Shown here: piece after piece, positions 34,901 to 45,627 of the stretch
Layout: the number at the start of each line of letters is the position of its first letter
Numbering within the stretch: the first letter of the stretch is position 1
Assembly (NCBI GenBank): GCA_015146655.1
Contig: VKHL01000006.1
Coordinates: 124,001 to 188,000 of the forward strand
Source of the DNA: Ochromonas danica
Lineage: Eukaryota > Sar > Chrysophyceae > Chromulinales > Chromulinaceae
Reading direction: 5' to 3'
DNA: 64,000 bases
Made by a program: the position numbers and the translations under genes
Notes under the pieces: generated by a model
Seen by the model: only the letters and a program-made list of their open reading frames with translations
The model's database searches: none
Told to the model about the DNA's origin: nothing

Positions 34901-35465
34901 AGTGACAATCAGTGCCAAGGAAGATATTGCACGAAGTGCAGAAATTCGATCGTCTGGCAAGGTTGATCTGAACAAAATCGAGAGTGTGGAAGAAGGAATG
35001 TTCCTCTCCTTTGTTTACCCTCTTGTTGATCTCTATGCTGTGGGACCCACAGTTGAGGAAAATGGCAAATGCTATTCGATTACACTCTATCGCATTGATC
35101 ATCAAAAAATGCGTGTACTTCGTCGAGATGAAGAAAATGAACACTTCAGTGAATACAAGAAGAATAGTCTCGCGCTGCTGTTCAACACATTGGACGAGGC
35201 TGTCTATTGGAAGAATGCGATCACCAATCGGATTCAGCAATCTATTTCAGACGCAGTGCCACCAAGTCCTTTGACAACAGAAGAGAAGAAGAAAGCACAA
35301 CGCTATGTGCTCTCCATGGCATCCTCGAAACAAGTCGATCCCACGGCACCAGTTGAAGGTTCTATTTTGTCCACATTGGTCTTGCCTACATCAGATACAG
35401 ATCCTGAGCTAGCGGAGAATATCAAGATTGAAATTGGCAAAACAATTTCTAACGCCAAGCGATGA
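19916..35465 (+). CDS. VPS13-family bridge-like lipid transfer protein (2 exons, 5158 aa)
   Basis: Exon 1 is 19916-28523 and exon 2 is 28597-35465, with a 73-bp GTGAGA...TCAG intron in phase 1. VPS13 proteins form a long hydrophobic groove that carries phospholipids between membranes at contact sites. The C-terminal VPS13/ATG2 helix block is unmistakable at about residues 4200-4390 (GFYDLFYEPIDGLM; GKNIVEGVTGIVVAPIKG; GVFDLASRATEGLRNS). A VAB/SHR-BD-like beta region lies before about residue 3250 (WPPYRILNSS). A PH domain begins near 3290 (GEGYLLHSASGLMDSYQKVY) and resumes near 3745 (FSIMVGRGKHFFRCSSEMEF). Between its halves are acidic low-complexity sequence and a DEP-like winged helix near 3515-3590. 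The end has another PH-like fold near 5000-5090. The N-terminus is hydrophobic (IFLLAVRLILHFLLALC) instead of the usual chorein start. An in-frame stop lies 4 codons upstream of the chosen ATG. Confidence 0.93.
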
Positions 35466-35810
35466 GCTAGCCTGTTGTTGGTTGTGTCAATCTTATTTTA
35501 TGTGTTTTCTGTCAATGTCCAATAGGCTACACTCTGTAGGGAGAAAGATGAGCTAATTCTGTAATTAATCCAATTGTGAGTTTTGTTAGTGTGAAAGATG
35601 AGTAATAAAGTGGTATTTAGGGTTTGCGCGAGCTGTGCCATTTCTGGCCAATCCAGTGATTTCCTGGATTTGCTCGAAACAAAACCAATTCAACAGATTG
35701 GTCTCGTTGATCAGACGACTATCATTGCCAACGACTTCTCCACTCTCCTATCTATCTGTTCTAGTGTCTGTGTTGTTTTTGAGTAGTAGCTATTGCCAAA
35801 CTACCTTTCC
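35466..35810. other. Intergenic region
   Basis: It holds the VPS13 3' flank and the promoter of the MFS transporter. A 62-codon open frame at 35598-35786 has no recognisable features. Nothing else is seen. Confidence 0.45.
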
Positions 35811-37966
35811 ATGGATTCTTCCGCGCCGCAATATGATCCTCCTGCTGTCAACAAGAGTATCATACCCAAAAGATGGGAAATGGCGTTTTTGCTATTCACG
35901 TAAGATTTAACGAAGATTGATGAAATAAGCTTAGTAATGATTCACTCACTCTCTGTGTGTTGTGGAAATACTGCAGGGGAATCACAATCGTCTATGCCCT
36001 GCGAGTGAACATCTCCGTGGCTGCTCAAGACATGCGTGATGAATTAGATTGGTCTGAAAGTCAAAAGGGCTTAGTACTGGTAGGTCTTCCATTTTTGACG
36101 TTACCTTAGCTGATGACTTTTGCTGATACCCCATCGCTAATGTCTCATTCTGTTGTGTTTGTTGTCAGTCTGCCTTCTATTGGGGCTATGCCGCTGGCCA
36201 AATTCCTTCTGCTCGATTAGTTCAAACCTATGGAGCAAAGTGGTTCTTTGGCTTCAGGTCTCATGATCCTCCTCACTAATCTTTGGCAGTGGCTCATATC
36301 CTCAATTGGTTGTGTTTGGTGTTTTAGTGTTTTGATTCCATCCTTTCTGACTCTGTTCGTACCAGCAGCATGCAAGAATTCATACGGACTTGCCCTCTTT
36401 ATTCGTGCTTTTATCGGTAAGGGTTTCCTCATACCAAAATCTTTCGCTCGTTTTCATCCTATCCTGTGCATGTAATGTGTTAGGCTTGTTCGAAAGTGCC
36501 ACTTTCCCTGCAGTCTTCCATTTCTATCCTATCTGGATTCCACTTCAAGAAAAGGTCTTTCTTATCCCTTGTATCATTTCTGGTAAAGTATATCGATCTT
36601 GTCATGGATGGGTTAGTTTTGATTGATTGTCTACTGTGTGTATATCGACAGGAATGTATATGGGAGAGATGATCGGCTTCTCTCTGTCAGGCTCTCTAGC
36701 CTCTGCTGATATAGTCATTGAAGGAGTAAACTATGGTAAATGGCCCTGTGTATTCTATTTCTTTGGCGTGCTGGGTTTGTTATGGTTTCCCTTCTGGGCC
36801 ATCTATGCCTACGAATACCCACACGATCATCCGACCATCAGCCGTGAAGAATTAAAACTAATCCAAGAAGGTAAGAATTCGTCACATACAGCTCATGAAC
36901 TGTGTCCCTCCTGATAGCCCTTACCTCCTGACTATCAGGCAAGCATCATCATCACACGCTGGCTCATAAAGGTGGTTTGGAAGACCAGAAGAAGCCTCTC
37001 CTCAACTATTCTGACTATGGCCCAGCCTCTAAAGGCTCTGAAACAAGCCAATCGAATCCCATCCATGGTGAAAAGGAGGTAGAGTTAGGCACGGAGGACT
37101 GTGGGATGGAGAAAGCTCCTCAGCTGCGAGTATTATCCATCGGAGATCATCAAGTAGGCGTGGAGTTCAACCCAAACGACATGCACGATCAAATCTACCT
37201 GCAAGAAGAGCGTCAGCAATCGATTAATTCTGCTGAAGAGCATGGAGCGACCTTATCAACAGCAGAGACAGGTGGAAATGAGAACCATCACAATATCGCA
37301 CATCGTGTGCCATGGAAGGCCTTCTTCACCAATCCACATTCTTTAACATTGTTGGTTAATTCATGGGGCTACGGGTTTGTGGGATTTACTTTACTTTCTG
37401 AAATGCCTTCATTTTTCACCGATGAGCTGGGCTTTGATCTGACCTCAGCTGGAGTGATGTGCATCTTCCCTTACCTTGCTCTCTTCATCTTCACATTGGC
37501 GTTTGGAAGGATATTCCACTATCTGCAAGTCCATCATAACTATTCAACTGATACTGTTCGCCAAGTATCAGAGTATATTGCCTTTGTAGGTAGTGTTGGA
37601 GGCTTGCTCATCGCTGGATACTTAAACTCCAACGCCTATGCTGCCTATGTCTTTGTCATCTTGTCACAAGGTCTATATGGAGCCGCACAATGTGGATTAG
37701 GATGTGCTTACAGTGATGTCACACCCACGTACTCTTCCTCCTTGAACAGTGTTGGTAACATGATGGCTGCCATTGCTGGTATTGTGGGGCCTTTGGTCGT
37801 CTCTGCCTGTTTGGAGGAACATCCTGGCATCTACGGCTGGCGTGAAGCTTTCTTTATCACTGGTGCCATGGGGGCGTTAGCTTTGATCTTGTGGTCGCGC
37901 TACCAGACCTCACAGATAGTGCCAGTGCTTAACACTCCCTGTGCCAAAGAAGATATGTTGTGCTAA
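35811..37966 (+). CDS. SLC17/PHT4-type major facilitator transporter (7 exons, 571 aa)
   Basis: The exons are 35811-35899, 35977-36079, 36169-36257, 36328-36416, 36484-36582, 36652-36870 and 36939-37966; every phase joins cleanly. The family moves phosphate, organic anions or sialic acid, usually coupled to Na+ or H+. Diagnostic stretches are GITIVYALRVNISVAAQ (helix 1), SAFYWGYAAGQIPSARL, GLFESATFPAVFHFYPIWIP and WPCVFYFFGVLGLLWFPFWAIY with the HPTISREE that follows. A loop of about 115 residues rich in His, Glu and Gln lies between helices 6 and 7. The N-terminus lacks an evident plastid presequence, so a plasma or endomembrane site is likeliest. Three of the seven exons (1, 3, 4) are each 89 bp. 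Confidence 0.9.
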
Positions 37967-38508
37967 TGTAGCAGTCACAATACCCCTCTATCTGATAACA
38001 TACTGGATTACCTCTATTTTGTCAGTGGAGAGGAGTGGTCTGACTCTGACTCTACAGTTTGTCTAATGATAGTGGATTGTGGTGTAACGTATGATATCCT
38101 AACTAACTAGGAGAACGAACTTTAGCCATTCTTTAGCTAATCTAAAGGACACTAAGTTACAACTTACAAGAATAATACTGACAGACAGCTAAATGTTGAA
38201 GTCCAAACTAATGCTTCAACTCAATAATAACACATACAAATAAGATACTAAAACACTGTGAGAGGAAAGTTACAACTATGGTGAACTATATGAATCCACA
38301 ATAAATAACAAAGAACTCTAACTGATATTAGCTAATAACATACAGCTTAGAGAAGGATAGATCACAGCAACAATATACTGTTTCTACCATGACAAATAAT
38401 CACAATAGTGACCAATCACCATAATTAGCATCATGGTGTCTTTCCAAAAATACCCACTATAAGTGATAAGTGAACCTACAGTATACTAGTTAGTCTAGTA
38501 GTAGTCAT
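37967..38508. other. Intergenic region, convergent 3' flanks
   Basis: A/T-rich stretch between the converging MFS and permease genes, with many short TAACTA/CTAGTTAG-like words. I see no gene or structured element. Confidence 0.5.
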
Positions 38509-40411
38509 TCATTCGTGCGGGGCAATAGTACTGCTGTTGGCAATCCTGGTAGATCGAGAAGATGCTCGGCTGCGCACACTCAACCCTCCTCGAACTACTC
38601 CAGATCGAGAGGATGCGCCACTACGACTACTCAATCCTGAAACATTTTGTGAGGCTAAGCCTAAGGCTCCAGTAATGGCGGCTATGACTTTGTTGGAACT
38701 CCTTCCACTACGCCTGCTCTGACTCGAACTCTTTCCTTTCTTGCGAGTTTGGTTTGCTATTTACCACACCATTTCCCACTCCATAAGTGAGATGAAGTAG
38801 CAATCAATCAATCTAGTTAGTGTCACTTACCATTGACAACATAGGCCTTCATGAACTTGTCTTGTTCCTCCTTGGAGAAGAATTGTCTCTTTTGAACGAC
38901 AAGGAAGTAATAGACCACCACTTTAACTGTAAAGAGAAGCAGACTCAAACAAAAGGCTAATCTAGTATCAGGATTGTAATACAATCTGATTAGGAATAAC
39001 AGCATGAAGAAGGCCATAGCAAAGACTGCTCCAGGAATGCCAAAAGGACTTTTGATTCCTCTGTCCATACTAGAGAAACGAGTAGCAAAGACGATAAAGG
39101 ATACCATAAGGAATTGATACATGAGAGCATTGAGAAGCTGTCCCATCTGAGTGTACTTGTCATTGTAGTCTGTGACGAGGTAATAGCCGGCAACTAACAA
39201 GGAGAAGCATAACAACGTGCAGGCAAACACGGCCATAGTCGGCTTGCTGCTGTGAGCAAAGTCTTTACTGTTCGTTATGCCCATGTTCTTGGCCGCTTCT
39301 TCTGTGTTACCACCAGGAACAACTGCCGTGGCCTGGGCGACAGGCTGGCTGCTATCTGTCACCTTGTGACCCTGTCCCCATGCTAAGATAGGAGGCAGCA
39401 GTCCAGAGCTTGCCATCGATCTCACTTGGCGTGAAGCACAATAGAGGAATCCTACACAACATCCTAATGAACTTGGCAGAGAGAATAAGTTAATCAGCTC
39501 GTTATCACTGCTCAAGGAGAACAATTCCCTGAAGCCCAAGTTATAGGAACTATTTTCATTGACAAGAGCATTGTCATCATATGTATAAGCAGCTTGAGCT
39601 ATGATCATGGAGAAGATTGCAATTACTGCCCATGCTAGGACATGTAACAAAGCAGCTGGCACGATGTCATTTCCCTATCATCAAGCAGAGGACGTGTCAG
39701 TTAGCATGATCAGCAGAAAGAGCCGATTAGTGAGCAACCTGAAGCACCTGCTCATCCACACAAGTTCGTACTGCATCAAGAGCTGATAAGGTGTAGACAG
39801 CATAGGGGAAAGCATCCAAAAACTCATCAGGTTTGGAATTCCAACGAGAGTGTGCGAGATTTGCTGCCGATCCTACGCTAGTGGCTCCAAAGATGAAGAT
39901 GATCTGAATGACGAAGATAGATAAGCCTAATAGACCAATGATCAACCATAGCAGTTTGGTATTGAAATAGTGTACGAGGTTGAACAAGACGACAAACGCC
40001 AACCAGACGAAAATCTGATATTCTTCATCAAAGCCATAGGCAATCCTGAGGGTGTACCCAAAGCGATGGATGTTGAATGTGGCATAGAGAATGTATTTGG
40101 CTGTCTCAAACATGCCCGCTACATAGCCCATGAAAGGTCCCAAGGCACAGCGAGAGTAGCCGTAGCAGCCGCCAGAGAATGGCACGATGGAGACTAACTC
40201 CACGAAGCTGTAGGTCAAGGCGGTGAAGGCGAGGGTGTAGAGCAGCGCGACGACGCCGAAGTGGTAGAGACCATAGAGTCCAAACCCTTCACATGCAAAC
40301 CAACAACGTTCAAGTCTTATGACAGGGAGCAGTCTAGGAGATAATGTACTCCACTCACCTGCTTGCCACTTGAAGGCTTGCCGTCCACACATCACACAAA
40401 TGCCTACCTCA

Positions 40412-40502
<91 letters not shown>

Positions 40503-40844
40503 GAGGTACATTTACATTACGCATAGGCACACATACATGCAGAGCCACACAGAGAGACGCAGACACGAAGAGAAAGAGAGTTAGCGACCATCATGACATG
40601 ACATGACACGACGACAACTTCTGCCAGGAAATGGAAATCGTTCACTCACCCAAAGCGTAAATGCAGAAGAGCATGGAGTAGTTCGTGGCTTTCTTGCCAT
40701 TGCCTCTCATTTCCAGCTAAATCAGATGCGACGAAGAGGATGAAGAGTTGTAAATAGTACTAGAATAGTACCAATACTATGAATAGCTGAAACGATGACA
40801 CACACAATAGGTTGTTCTTCTTTTGATTGATTGGTTGTTTTCAT
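38509..40844 (-). CDS. APC-superfamily amino acid/polyamine permease (5 exons, 578 aa)
   Basis: The supported exons are 40716-40650, 40286-39748, 39674-38831 and 38756-38509. A further first exon, 40844-40806 (MKTTNQSKEEQPI), joins in phase with a GTGTGT donor and is likely. Membrane segments include GLYGLYHFGVVALLYTLAFTALTY and the FSGGCYGYSRCALGPFMGY motif, which resembles the SGG(A/S)YxY...LG motif of ethanolamine and amino-acid permeases. TLSALDAVRTCVDE is the counterpart of the conserved FxGxE region. About 11-12 helices are expected. The last exon adds a Ser/Arg-rich cytosolic tail (SSRSGASSRSGV), possibly phosphorylated. The intron at 40287-40649 holds a long CA repeat. Reading through it gives a false poly-Cys/Val protein. 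The substrate cannot be told from sequence. Confidence 0.85.
40432..40500. repeat. (CA)n microsatellite in a permease intron
   Basis: An almost perfect CA dinucleotide run of about 34 units, preceded by ACACACGCGCGC. It lies inside the intron 40287-40649 of the permease gene; on the coding strand it reads (TG)n, upstream of the acceptor. Confidence 0.97.
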
Positions 40845-40946
40845 ACAAGCAAGAGATCCGTTGGGAGGGAGAGTTAATGATTTACTTAACTACCCTCTAA
40901 TAGTGTAATTCCATAATCGACGTTTTCAACACCATTTAGTGATGAG

Positions 40947-40993
40947 ATCGGATCGGATTGGATTGGATGGGATTGGATGGGATTGGATTGGTG
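40947..40993. repeat. GGATTGGAT-type short tandem repeat
   Basis: Imperfect tandem copies of GGATC/GGATTGGAT/GGGATTGGAT between the permease and the glycosyltransferase-like gene. Both flanking genes start away from it. Confidence 0.85.
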
Positions 40994-41090
40994 ACGATGA
41001 TGACCATCACTGAATGATGAACTGCGAGATAACGCCTCTAACGCTGAAAACCTCTTCATCACTGAAGAGACGAAGTGGTGCATAACAATA

Positions 41091-42509
41091 ATGACAACAA
41101 TAGAGGTGATAGTAGTCATGGTCATGGTCATGGTCATGGTCATAGTGTTGCTAGCACAGTTAGCAGCAGCAGCAGCAGGAGGAGGAGGAGGTCTATCTCT
41201 CCGCTGCTTCGAGGAAGAGAAAGTGTTTGTCTTCTTCGATGCCTCTCTGCCTCTTCCCCCGCACAGAAGAGAAGAAGACTGCGACTGCATCGTGGACTCT
41301 TCCCTGCTCGCTCTCCTCAACACCTCTACCCCTCCTCCTGCTCCTCCTTACTGGGACCTCACGATGAACTGCCTGCACAGTGTTGACGTCACTCTCCATC
41401 GCGAAGGACTGGCCGTGAACTTCTCCCTCTGGCGGCAGGCCATCGACCCCTGCCACTCCTTCGCTAACATGGTCATGCTCTTCTACGAGGCTGTGGCATT
41501 TGGACTCAAGCATGGCGTTATGGTGGCACGAGTGGACTACCCTGCCTCTACCTCTACCGCTACCGCTACCACTACCTGCCCCACCCTCCACCTCATACAC
41601 TCCTTGCCTCTCCTGGTCGTCCCCAAGTCCACCCATCGCATGTCATCTGAAGAGGTTGTCAAACACTGCCATGCTATCCATCGCTTCCCTTGGGAACACT
41701 CTGACGCACTCTTCTGGCAGCAGTGGGTCTTCTTCAACGGAATGACCCGCGACATGGTGCAGACCTTCGCTTTCAGACACCAACAACAACTACCACTAAT
41801 ACCACTACTGAGACAAGAAGAGGAGGAGGTGAGTGACCAGCAAGTCCATCCCCTGTCAACCATTGCGATTCACTTCCGATGCAGTGACAACATCTTCCAC
41901 CACCACATGGGCTTGCAGCCGCTGCTCTTCTATCGTCAGTCCATTGATAACATCATCAGACAAGAGGAAGGTAGTAGTAGTAGTGGTAGTAGTGTTTATC
42001 GTGTTGTGATTGTGACGGATGCTACCCTGCATGGTGTTGGCGGAGAGATTTGCTGGCAACTGCTGGGAGAGCTCGAACACTCTCTGAACACCTGGAACAA
42101 GGAGAAAGAGCGAGTGTCTAAGAAGCGTGAAGGTGCTGTAAGTGCCTTGTTGGAGGTGGAGGTGGTGAAGGAAGGCGCGGCCTGGGCTTTCTATCGGCTG
42201 CACGGCGCTGTGGACCATTTGGTCTGCACAGCTTCCACCTTCTGCCTCCTCGCCTCGCTGGGTGGCACTGCATGGACGACTATCTTGTCTCGTTCACCTC
42301 TGCTGAAACCTCCCCTACCACTACCTGAAGAATCGCTAGACTATGAGGTTCTAGACGGTGGCAAGAGGAAGAGAAGAAGTTGGCAGTTTATGGAGTCGTC
42401 TAGTCTAGTGTTGAAAAGAGATGAAGCAGAGAGTCACACGGCTATGCAGAAGATTATTGAGCAGCTCTTACATAATCTCACCGTTGAGGTTAATCCTTCT
42501 CATCATTAA
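41091..42509 (+). CDS. Glycosyltransferase-like type II membrane protein
   Basis: A 472-aa single-exon protein. Residues 1-28 are a hydrophobic signal anchor or signal peptide (IVVMVMVMVMVIVLLAQLAAAAA), then a Gly run. This points to the Golgi or ER lumen. The body has paired cysteines (DCDC; MNCLHS) and a motif AIHFRCSDNIFHHHMG near residue 260. That motif resembles the HxRxSD motif of fucosyltransferase-fold proteins (GT-B), where the Arg binds GDP-sugar. A later segment, VYRVVIVTDA, fits the nucleotide-binding half, and HLVCTASTFCLLASLGG fits the donor-site loop. I assign the fold tentatively and cannot name the acceptor. The anchor is built by a GTCATG hexamer repeat (41115-41144). Confidence 0.6.
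   Translation: MTTIEVIVVMVMVMVMVIVLLAQLAAAAAGGGGGLSLRCFEEEKVFVFFDASLPLPPHRREEDCDCIVDSSLLALLNTSTPPPAPPYWDLTMNCLHSVDVTLHREGLAVNFSLWRQAIDPCHSFANMVMLFYEAVAFGLKHGVMVARVDYPASTSTATATTTCPTLHLIHSLPLLVVPKSTHRMSSEEVVKHCHAIHRFPWEHSDALFWQQWVFFNGMTRDMVQTFAFRHQQQLPLIPLLRQEEEEVSDQQVHPLSTIAIHFRCSDNIFHHHMGLQPLLFYRQSIDNIIRQEEGSSSSGSSVYRVVIVTDATLHGVGGEICWQLLGELEHSLNTWNKEKERVSKKREGAVSALLEVEVVKEGAAWAFYRLHGAVDHLVCTASTFCLLASLGGTAWTTILSRSPLLKPPLPLPEESLDYEVLDGGKRKRRSWQFMESSSLVLKRDEAESHTAMQKIIEQLLHNLTVEVNPSHH
41115..41144 (+). repeat. GTCATG hexamer repeat inside a coding region
   Basis: Five tandem units (four GTCATG, one GTCATA) at the start of the glycosyltransferase-like gene. They encode alternating Val-Met that forms most of the hydrophobic anchor. 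Confidence 0.95.
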
Positions 42510-43321
42510 ACTTACACAGAGCAAGAAGGGCAAGCAATTTCACCTTGTCTGGAATCCAATTCAACTTCCATGGAAAGTGTTGGTGGTACATGATGTTTGG
42601 TGCAGCAGGTGTAAATATCTTACGGATGTTAGAATCCTGCTCCAATCAATGTTAGTAGTAATCGACACGGTTCAGTACGGACAGTATGGAGATGTCGAGC
42701 AGTCATCCCACTGAAGAGAGTTGGCCATCATTCTTAACCTCGACAGTAAAGAATGCGCGGTGGAATGAGCTACAAGAGCAGCTTTTTCGAGTTGACGAAC
42801 GCTATTGCCGAAAACTATTGGTACAATAGTAACAAACAGTTCGAAGCGCCGAGCAAATCTCTTCGAAGTCACTTGCGGTTTGCCTTGAGTGATTATTTAG
42901 TTATCTTAGTAAGTCATCACTGTTAGCCTTCGATGTTTGTGAGTATGATCTATTGTCAAGTGTTCTCATTGCACATTATCCACGATGTGATCTGACGGAG
43001 TTACATCGACGTATTCGCTCTGTGATGCTATGAGTGAGGCACTCAGCAGTGTGGCCAATTCACCGAGTGATCAATTATATCATTTGATGTCAGCATCGAC
43101 ATAAGTGCTTGTGGAATAAGTCAACGAAGATTGGAGATTTTAGCTTGCAATCTGTGAATAATATCAACAATGCATGTGGAACTACGTCTCTGAAAATGTG
43201 CATGCACTCATAACATGGCAATAATCCAATTAAGTACTAACCGCAGACAAAAGTCCTGGCGTTAGGCTTAACCTGTTGTACTCAGTCCGTATTTCTCTTC
43301 CTCAGTCCACAAATTATTCAA
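42510..43321. other. Intergenic region with a possible short coding exon
   Basis: The interval lies between two convergent genes. A plus-strand frame at 42753-42926 (57 codons: MRGGMSYKSSFFELTNAIAEN..., LRSHLRFALSDYLVIL) looks more protein-like than its surroundings. It meets a TTAG/TAAGTC end that could be a donor. I cannot extend it or name a family, so it is not called as a gene. The rest is A/T-rich. Confidence 0.3.
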
Positions 43322-44380
43322 TCAACGCTCTTCCTTTCCACTTGAAGTATTGTCGATGCAAAATGAAGGCACACCAGAAAACCTGCATATAAGATCAAGC
43401 ATCAACTGGCGATCCATATGTTGAGCGAAGTCACGATTCTCCACAACGACCTTTGGATTATGAGCAATATAGTCCAGAGCACAACTTTTCAACTTCTGAG
43501 CATTGCTCATGTCCGCCATCCTCAACACTTTCACAGCATTGGCGATGGTGAGATTGGAGCTCAAGTGGCTTTCCACCTTCTCCACCAGACCTGATATGCC
43601 ATATTTGCAGGCGATGGCCAGTAATTGATCTCCATGGTCTGCTAAGTCGTGGTCTTCACAGTCATCTGAATAGAGGAAGCGCAGCATGGCTTTGACCACA
43701 GGTAGGTCAAAGTCATCAATGTGTACCACACGCTCAGTAGCTTCGACCATGTTGGATGAGAACATGGCTCGAAAGACTTCAGATCTCGTTACCAAAACAA
43801 GGTGATGAGCAGGGATTCTATCTTCTCCCACGATTATGGTGATGTCAGAGCGGAGTGGATTGAAGAGCATGGAGGAGAGGTCATTCTTCAATGTTGATGC
43901 AGGTGGACATTTCTTGGTTATGTTAGTATTTGTCCATTGTGCATCGAGTACTATCTTTACAAGATCACCATAGATGCCGATATCGACACGGATGACAATG
44001 GTATCGTCATTATAATATCCATTGAGTGGATTCTTTAAGTCTTCGAGTGAAATGAACTCGGAATATTCCACATAGCCTTCTGACTTAAAGGTTTTGAAGC
44101 CTTTGCATTCGAGATCTTTCCCCGCATAACGGCTGATCATCGTAATGCTATAGGAGGCTTTAATCGTTGCCCGGGACTCACTTCTGAGATAACACGATAA
44201 GTACCCATTTGATTCCTCTCCATCACCTCCTGGATAGATGCAGACACTCCAGCGGTAGCCTCCCAACTCTGCAGTTGGACTTAATGTTTTATCTCCAATT
44301 TCAGATTGAAAATCAGAGAATCCGCGAAAGTTGACAGTGAAGGAATAATTTGATTTGCGTACACTTGTTTCAAGCAACAT
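43322..44380 (-). CDS. MATH-BTB domain protein (SPOP-like CUL3 adaptor)
   Basis: A 352-aa single-exon protein. The N-terminal ~165 residues form a MATH (TRAF-type) beta sandwich (YRWSVCIYPGG; GYLSCYLRSE; FISLEDLKNPLNGYYNDDTIVIRVDI). The BTB domain follows: RSDITIIVGEDRIPAHHLVLVTRSEVFRAMF, then VVHIDDFDLPVVKAMLRFLYSDD. A BACK-like helical tail (YGISGLVEKVESHLSSNL) completes it. In animals and plants such proteins bring substrates to CUL3 ubiquitin ligases through MATH, with BTB binding CUL3. The order and length match SPOP/BPM proteins. The substrate is unknown. Confidence 0.92.
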   Translation of the reverse strand: MLLETSVRKSNYSFTVNFRGFSDFQSEIGDKTLSPTAELGGYRWSVCIYPGGDGEESNGYLSCYLRSESRATIKASYSITMISRYAGKDLECKGFKTFKSEGYVEYSEFISLEDLKNPLNGYYNDDTIVIRVDIGIYGDLVKIVLDAQWTNTNITKKCPPASTLKNDLSSMLFNPLRSDITIIVGEDRIPAHHLVLVTRSEVFRAMFSSNMVEATERVVHIDDFDLPVVKAMLRFLYSDDCEDHDLADHGDQLLAIACKYGISGLVEKVESHLSSNLTIANAVKVLRMADMSNAQKLKSCALDYIAHNPKVVVENRDFAQHMDRQLMLDLICRFSGVPSFCIDNTSSGKEER

Positions 44381-44778
44381 GTTGATGATCGATCTTTCAA
44401 CTTCACTTTCAATGGTCTGAAGTAACTATTGAGACAATTGTCGTAGATATGAGATGAGCTTTTAGTGAAGAGAAATGAAGTACGCTGAATGAGATAGTCC
44501 CTGTCTTTCTGTGTGGTTGAAGAAGTGAGACACTTCCATCCCTTCATTTCCTGTAACTTCTAATACCCGTGAAGAAAAGTCAAAACAAGCGAGTTTTAAC
44601 AGCCATCCAGCTATTTTGTCCATTATGTGGGGCTAAGAAACACTTCCTGGAATAAACACAGAAACCACACATAATCGTTTTAAGTTAATAAACACGATAT
44701 GACGTGTTAAGTTAACTAACGCGTTTTCCCTCTTGTGGGGAGGAAGAAAAGAAGAAAACAAAACCAAAATAGAAAACG
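44381..44778. promoter_or_regulatory. Divergent promoter region
   Basis: The MATH-BTB gene (minus) and the DNL zinc-finger gene (plus) are transcribed away from this interval. It is A/T-rich toward 44640-44720 with GTTAAGTTAA words. No named motif and no supported gene. Confidence 0.4.
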
Positions 44779-45421
44779 ATGCGGTCGTTGCTCGCTAATC
44801 CGCTCTGCCCCCTGCTCCTCCTTGTCCTCTCTCTACTGCTGCTTTGTTTACCCATCGATGCATTTCGCACACTCTCCTCTATCACTTCCAACAATCATCG
44901 CATTGGACGACTGCATGACCTTCGTCTAGAAATCTCGAAAGGCTTCATGCCCAAGCCTAAAGTGCTCGAGCCTAGTCAAGGAACGAAGAAGATTTCCATT
45001 GACAAGTTTCTTATGATGTACACTTGCAAGCTTTGTTCAGGAAGGAATGCCCAAATGGTCAGCAGCCTGCCAGCCAACCATTGCCTCCCCCTCTGACCTC
45101 TCTGTCGCTGTCACTGCTCTGTAGGTGTCCAAGGTTGCCTATGAGAAGGGCATGGTGATCTCTACTTGCCGCCACTGCAAGAAACTGCACCTCATCGCAG
45201 ACAACGAGGGCAAGTTAGACATGGCCACCTACGGCCCGAAAATCGAGGATTACCTCGCATCGCGGGGCGAGAAAGTGCAGCGCATGACTCTCTCAGCTGA
45301 GGAGCTCGAGGACAACTACCTCGTGGACAGAGATGGCCAGCTCTCTCTTGTGCCCAAGATGGCAGGACAGGTTCCCTCAGACGCCACCATCGTCAACCTG
45401 CCCACAGCCTCCTCGGAATGA
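44779..45421 (+). CDS. Plastid-targeted DNL-type zinc finger protein (Zim17/HEP-like)
   Basis: Exons 44779-45057 and 45125-45421 join in phase 0 across a 67-bp intron and give 191 aa. The DNL domain has YTCKLC and STCRHC as the four zinc ligands. It continues VSKVAYEKGMVI and KKLHLIADN, matching the family core. These proteins keep organellar Hsp70 soluble and active. Residues 1-28 are a signal peptide (LCPLLLLVLSLLLLCLPIDA). A Phe follows directly and starts a Ser/Thr/basic stretch (FRTLSSITSNNH). This signal-plus-Phe pattern is the targeting signature of complex red plastids. The C-terminal ~60 residues after the domain are not typical. A plastid stromal site is inferred. Confidence 0.88.
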
Positions 45422-45627
45422 TTGAGAGGGACTGGAATGAGAGACACTGCCTAACCTCCACAACATTAGAGGAGGAGGAGGAGGAGGAGTAGCAGAGGAG
45501 TGAGAGAGAGGACAGTAGAGGAAATGCATCTCTTTAATGTACAAAGAAAACCATCAAAGTTACAACAATCACTTGAGACGAGAGACAATCCATCACATTC
45601 TGCCCTATTAGTGGTTCGTAGGTGGCG

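Noticed and set aside
40287-40566. Poly Cys-Val open frame at the 5' side of the permease
   Set aside because: It is translation of the TG repeat inside an intron; splice sites at both ends join the true exons in phase.
40886-41323. Minus-strand frame with SNPIQSHPIQS and poly Thr-Met
   Set aside because: Both patterns come from the GGATT and GTCATG short tandem repeats, and it overlaps the start of the glycosyltransferase-like gene; it does not splice in frame to the permease.
42753-42926. 57-codon protein-like frame between convergent genes
   Set aside because: Could be an exon of an unrecognised gene, but no second exon, motif or family could be supported.
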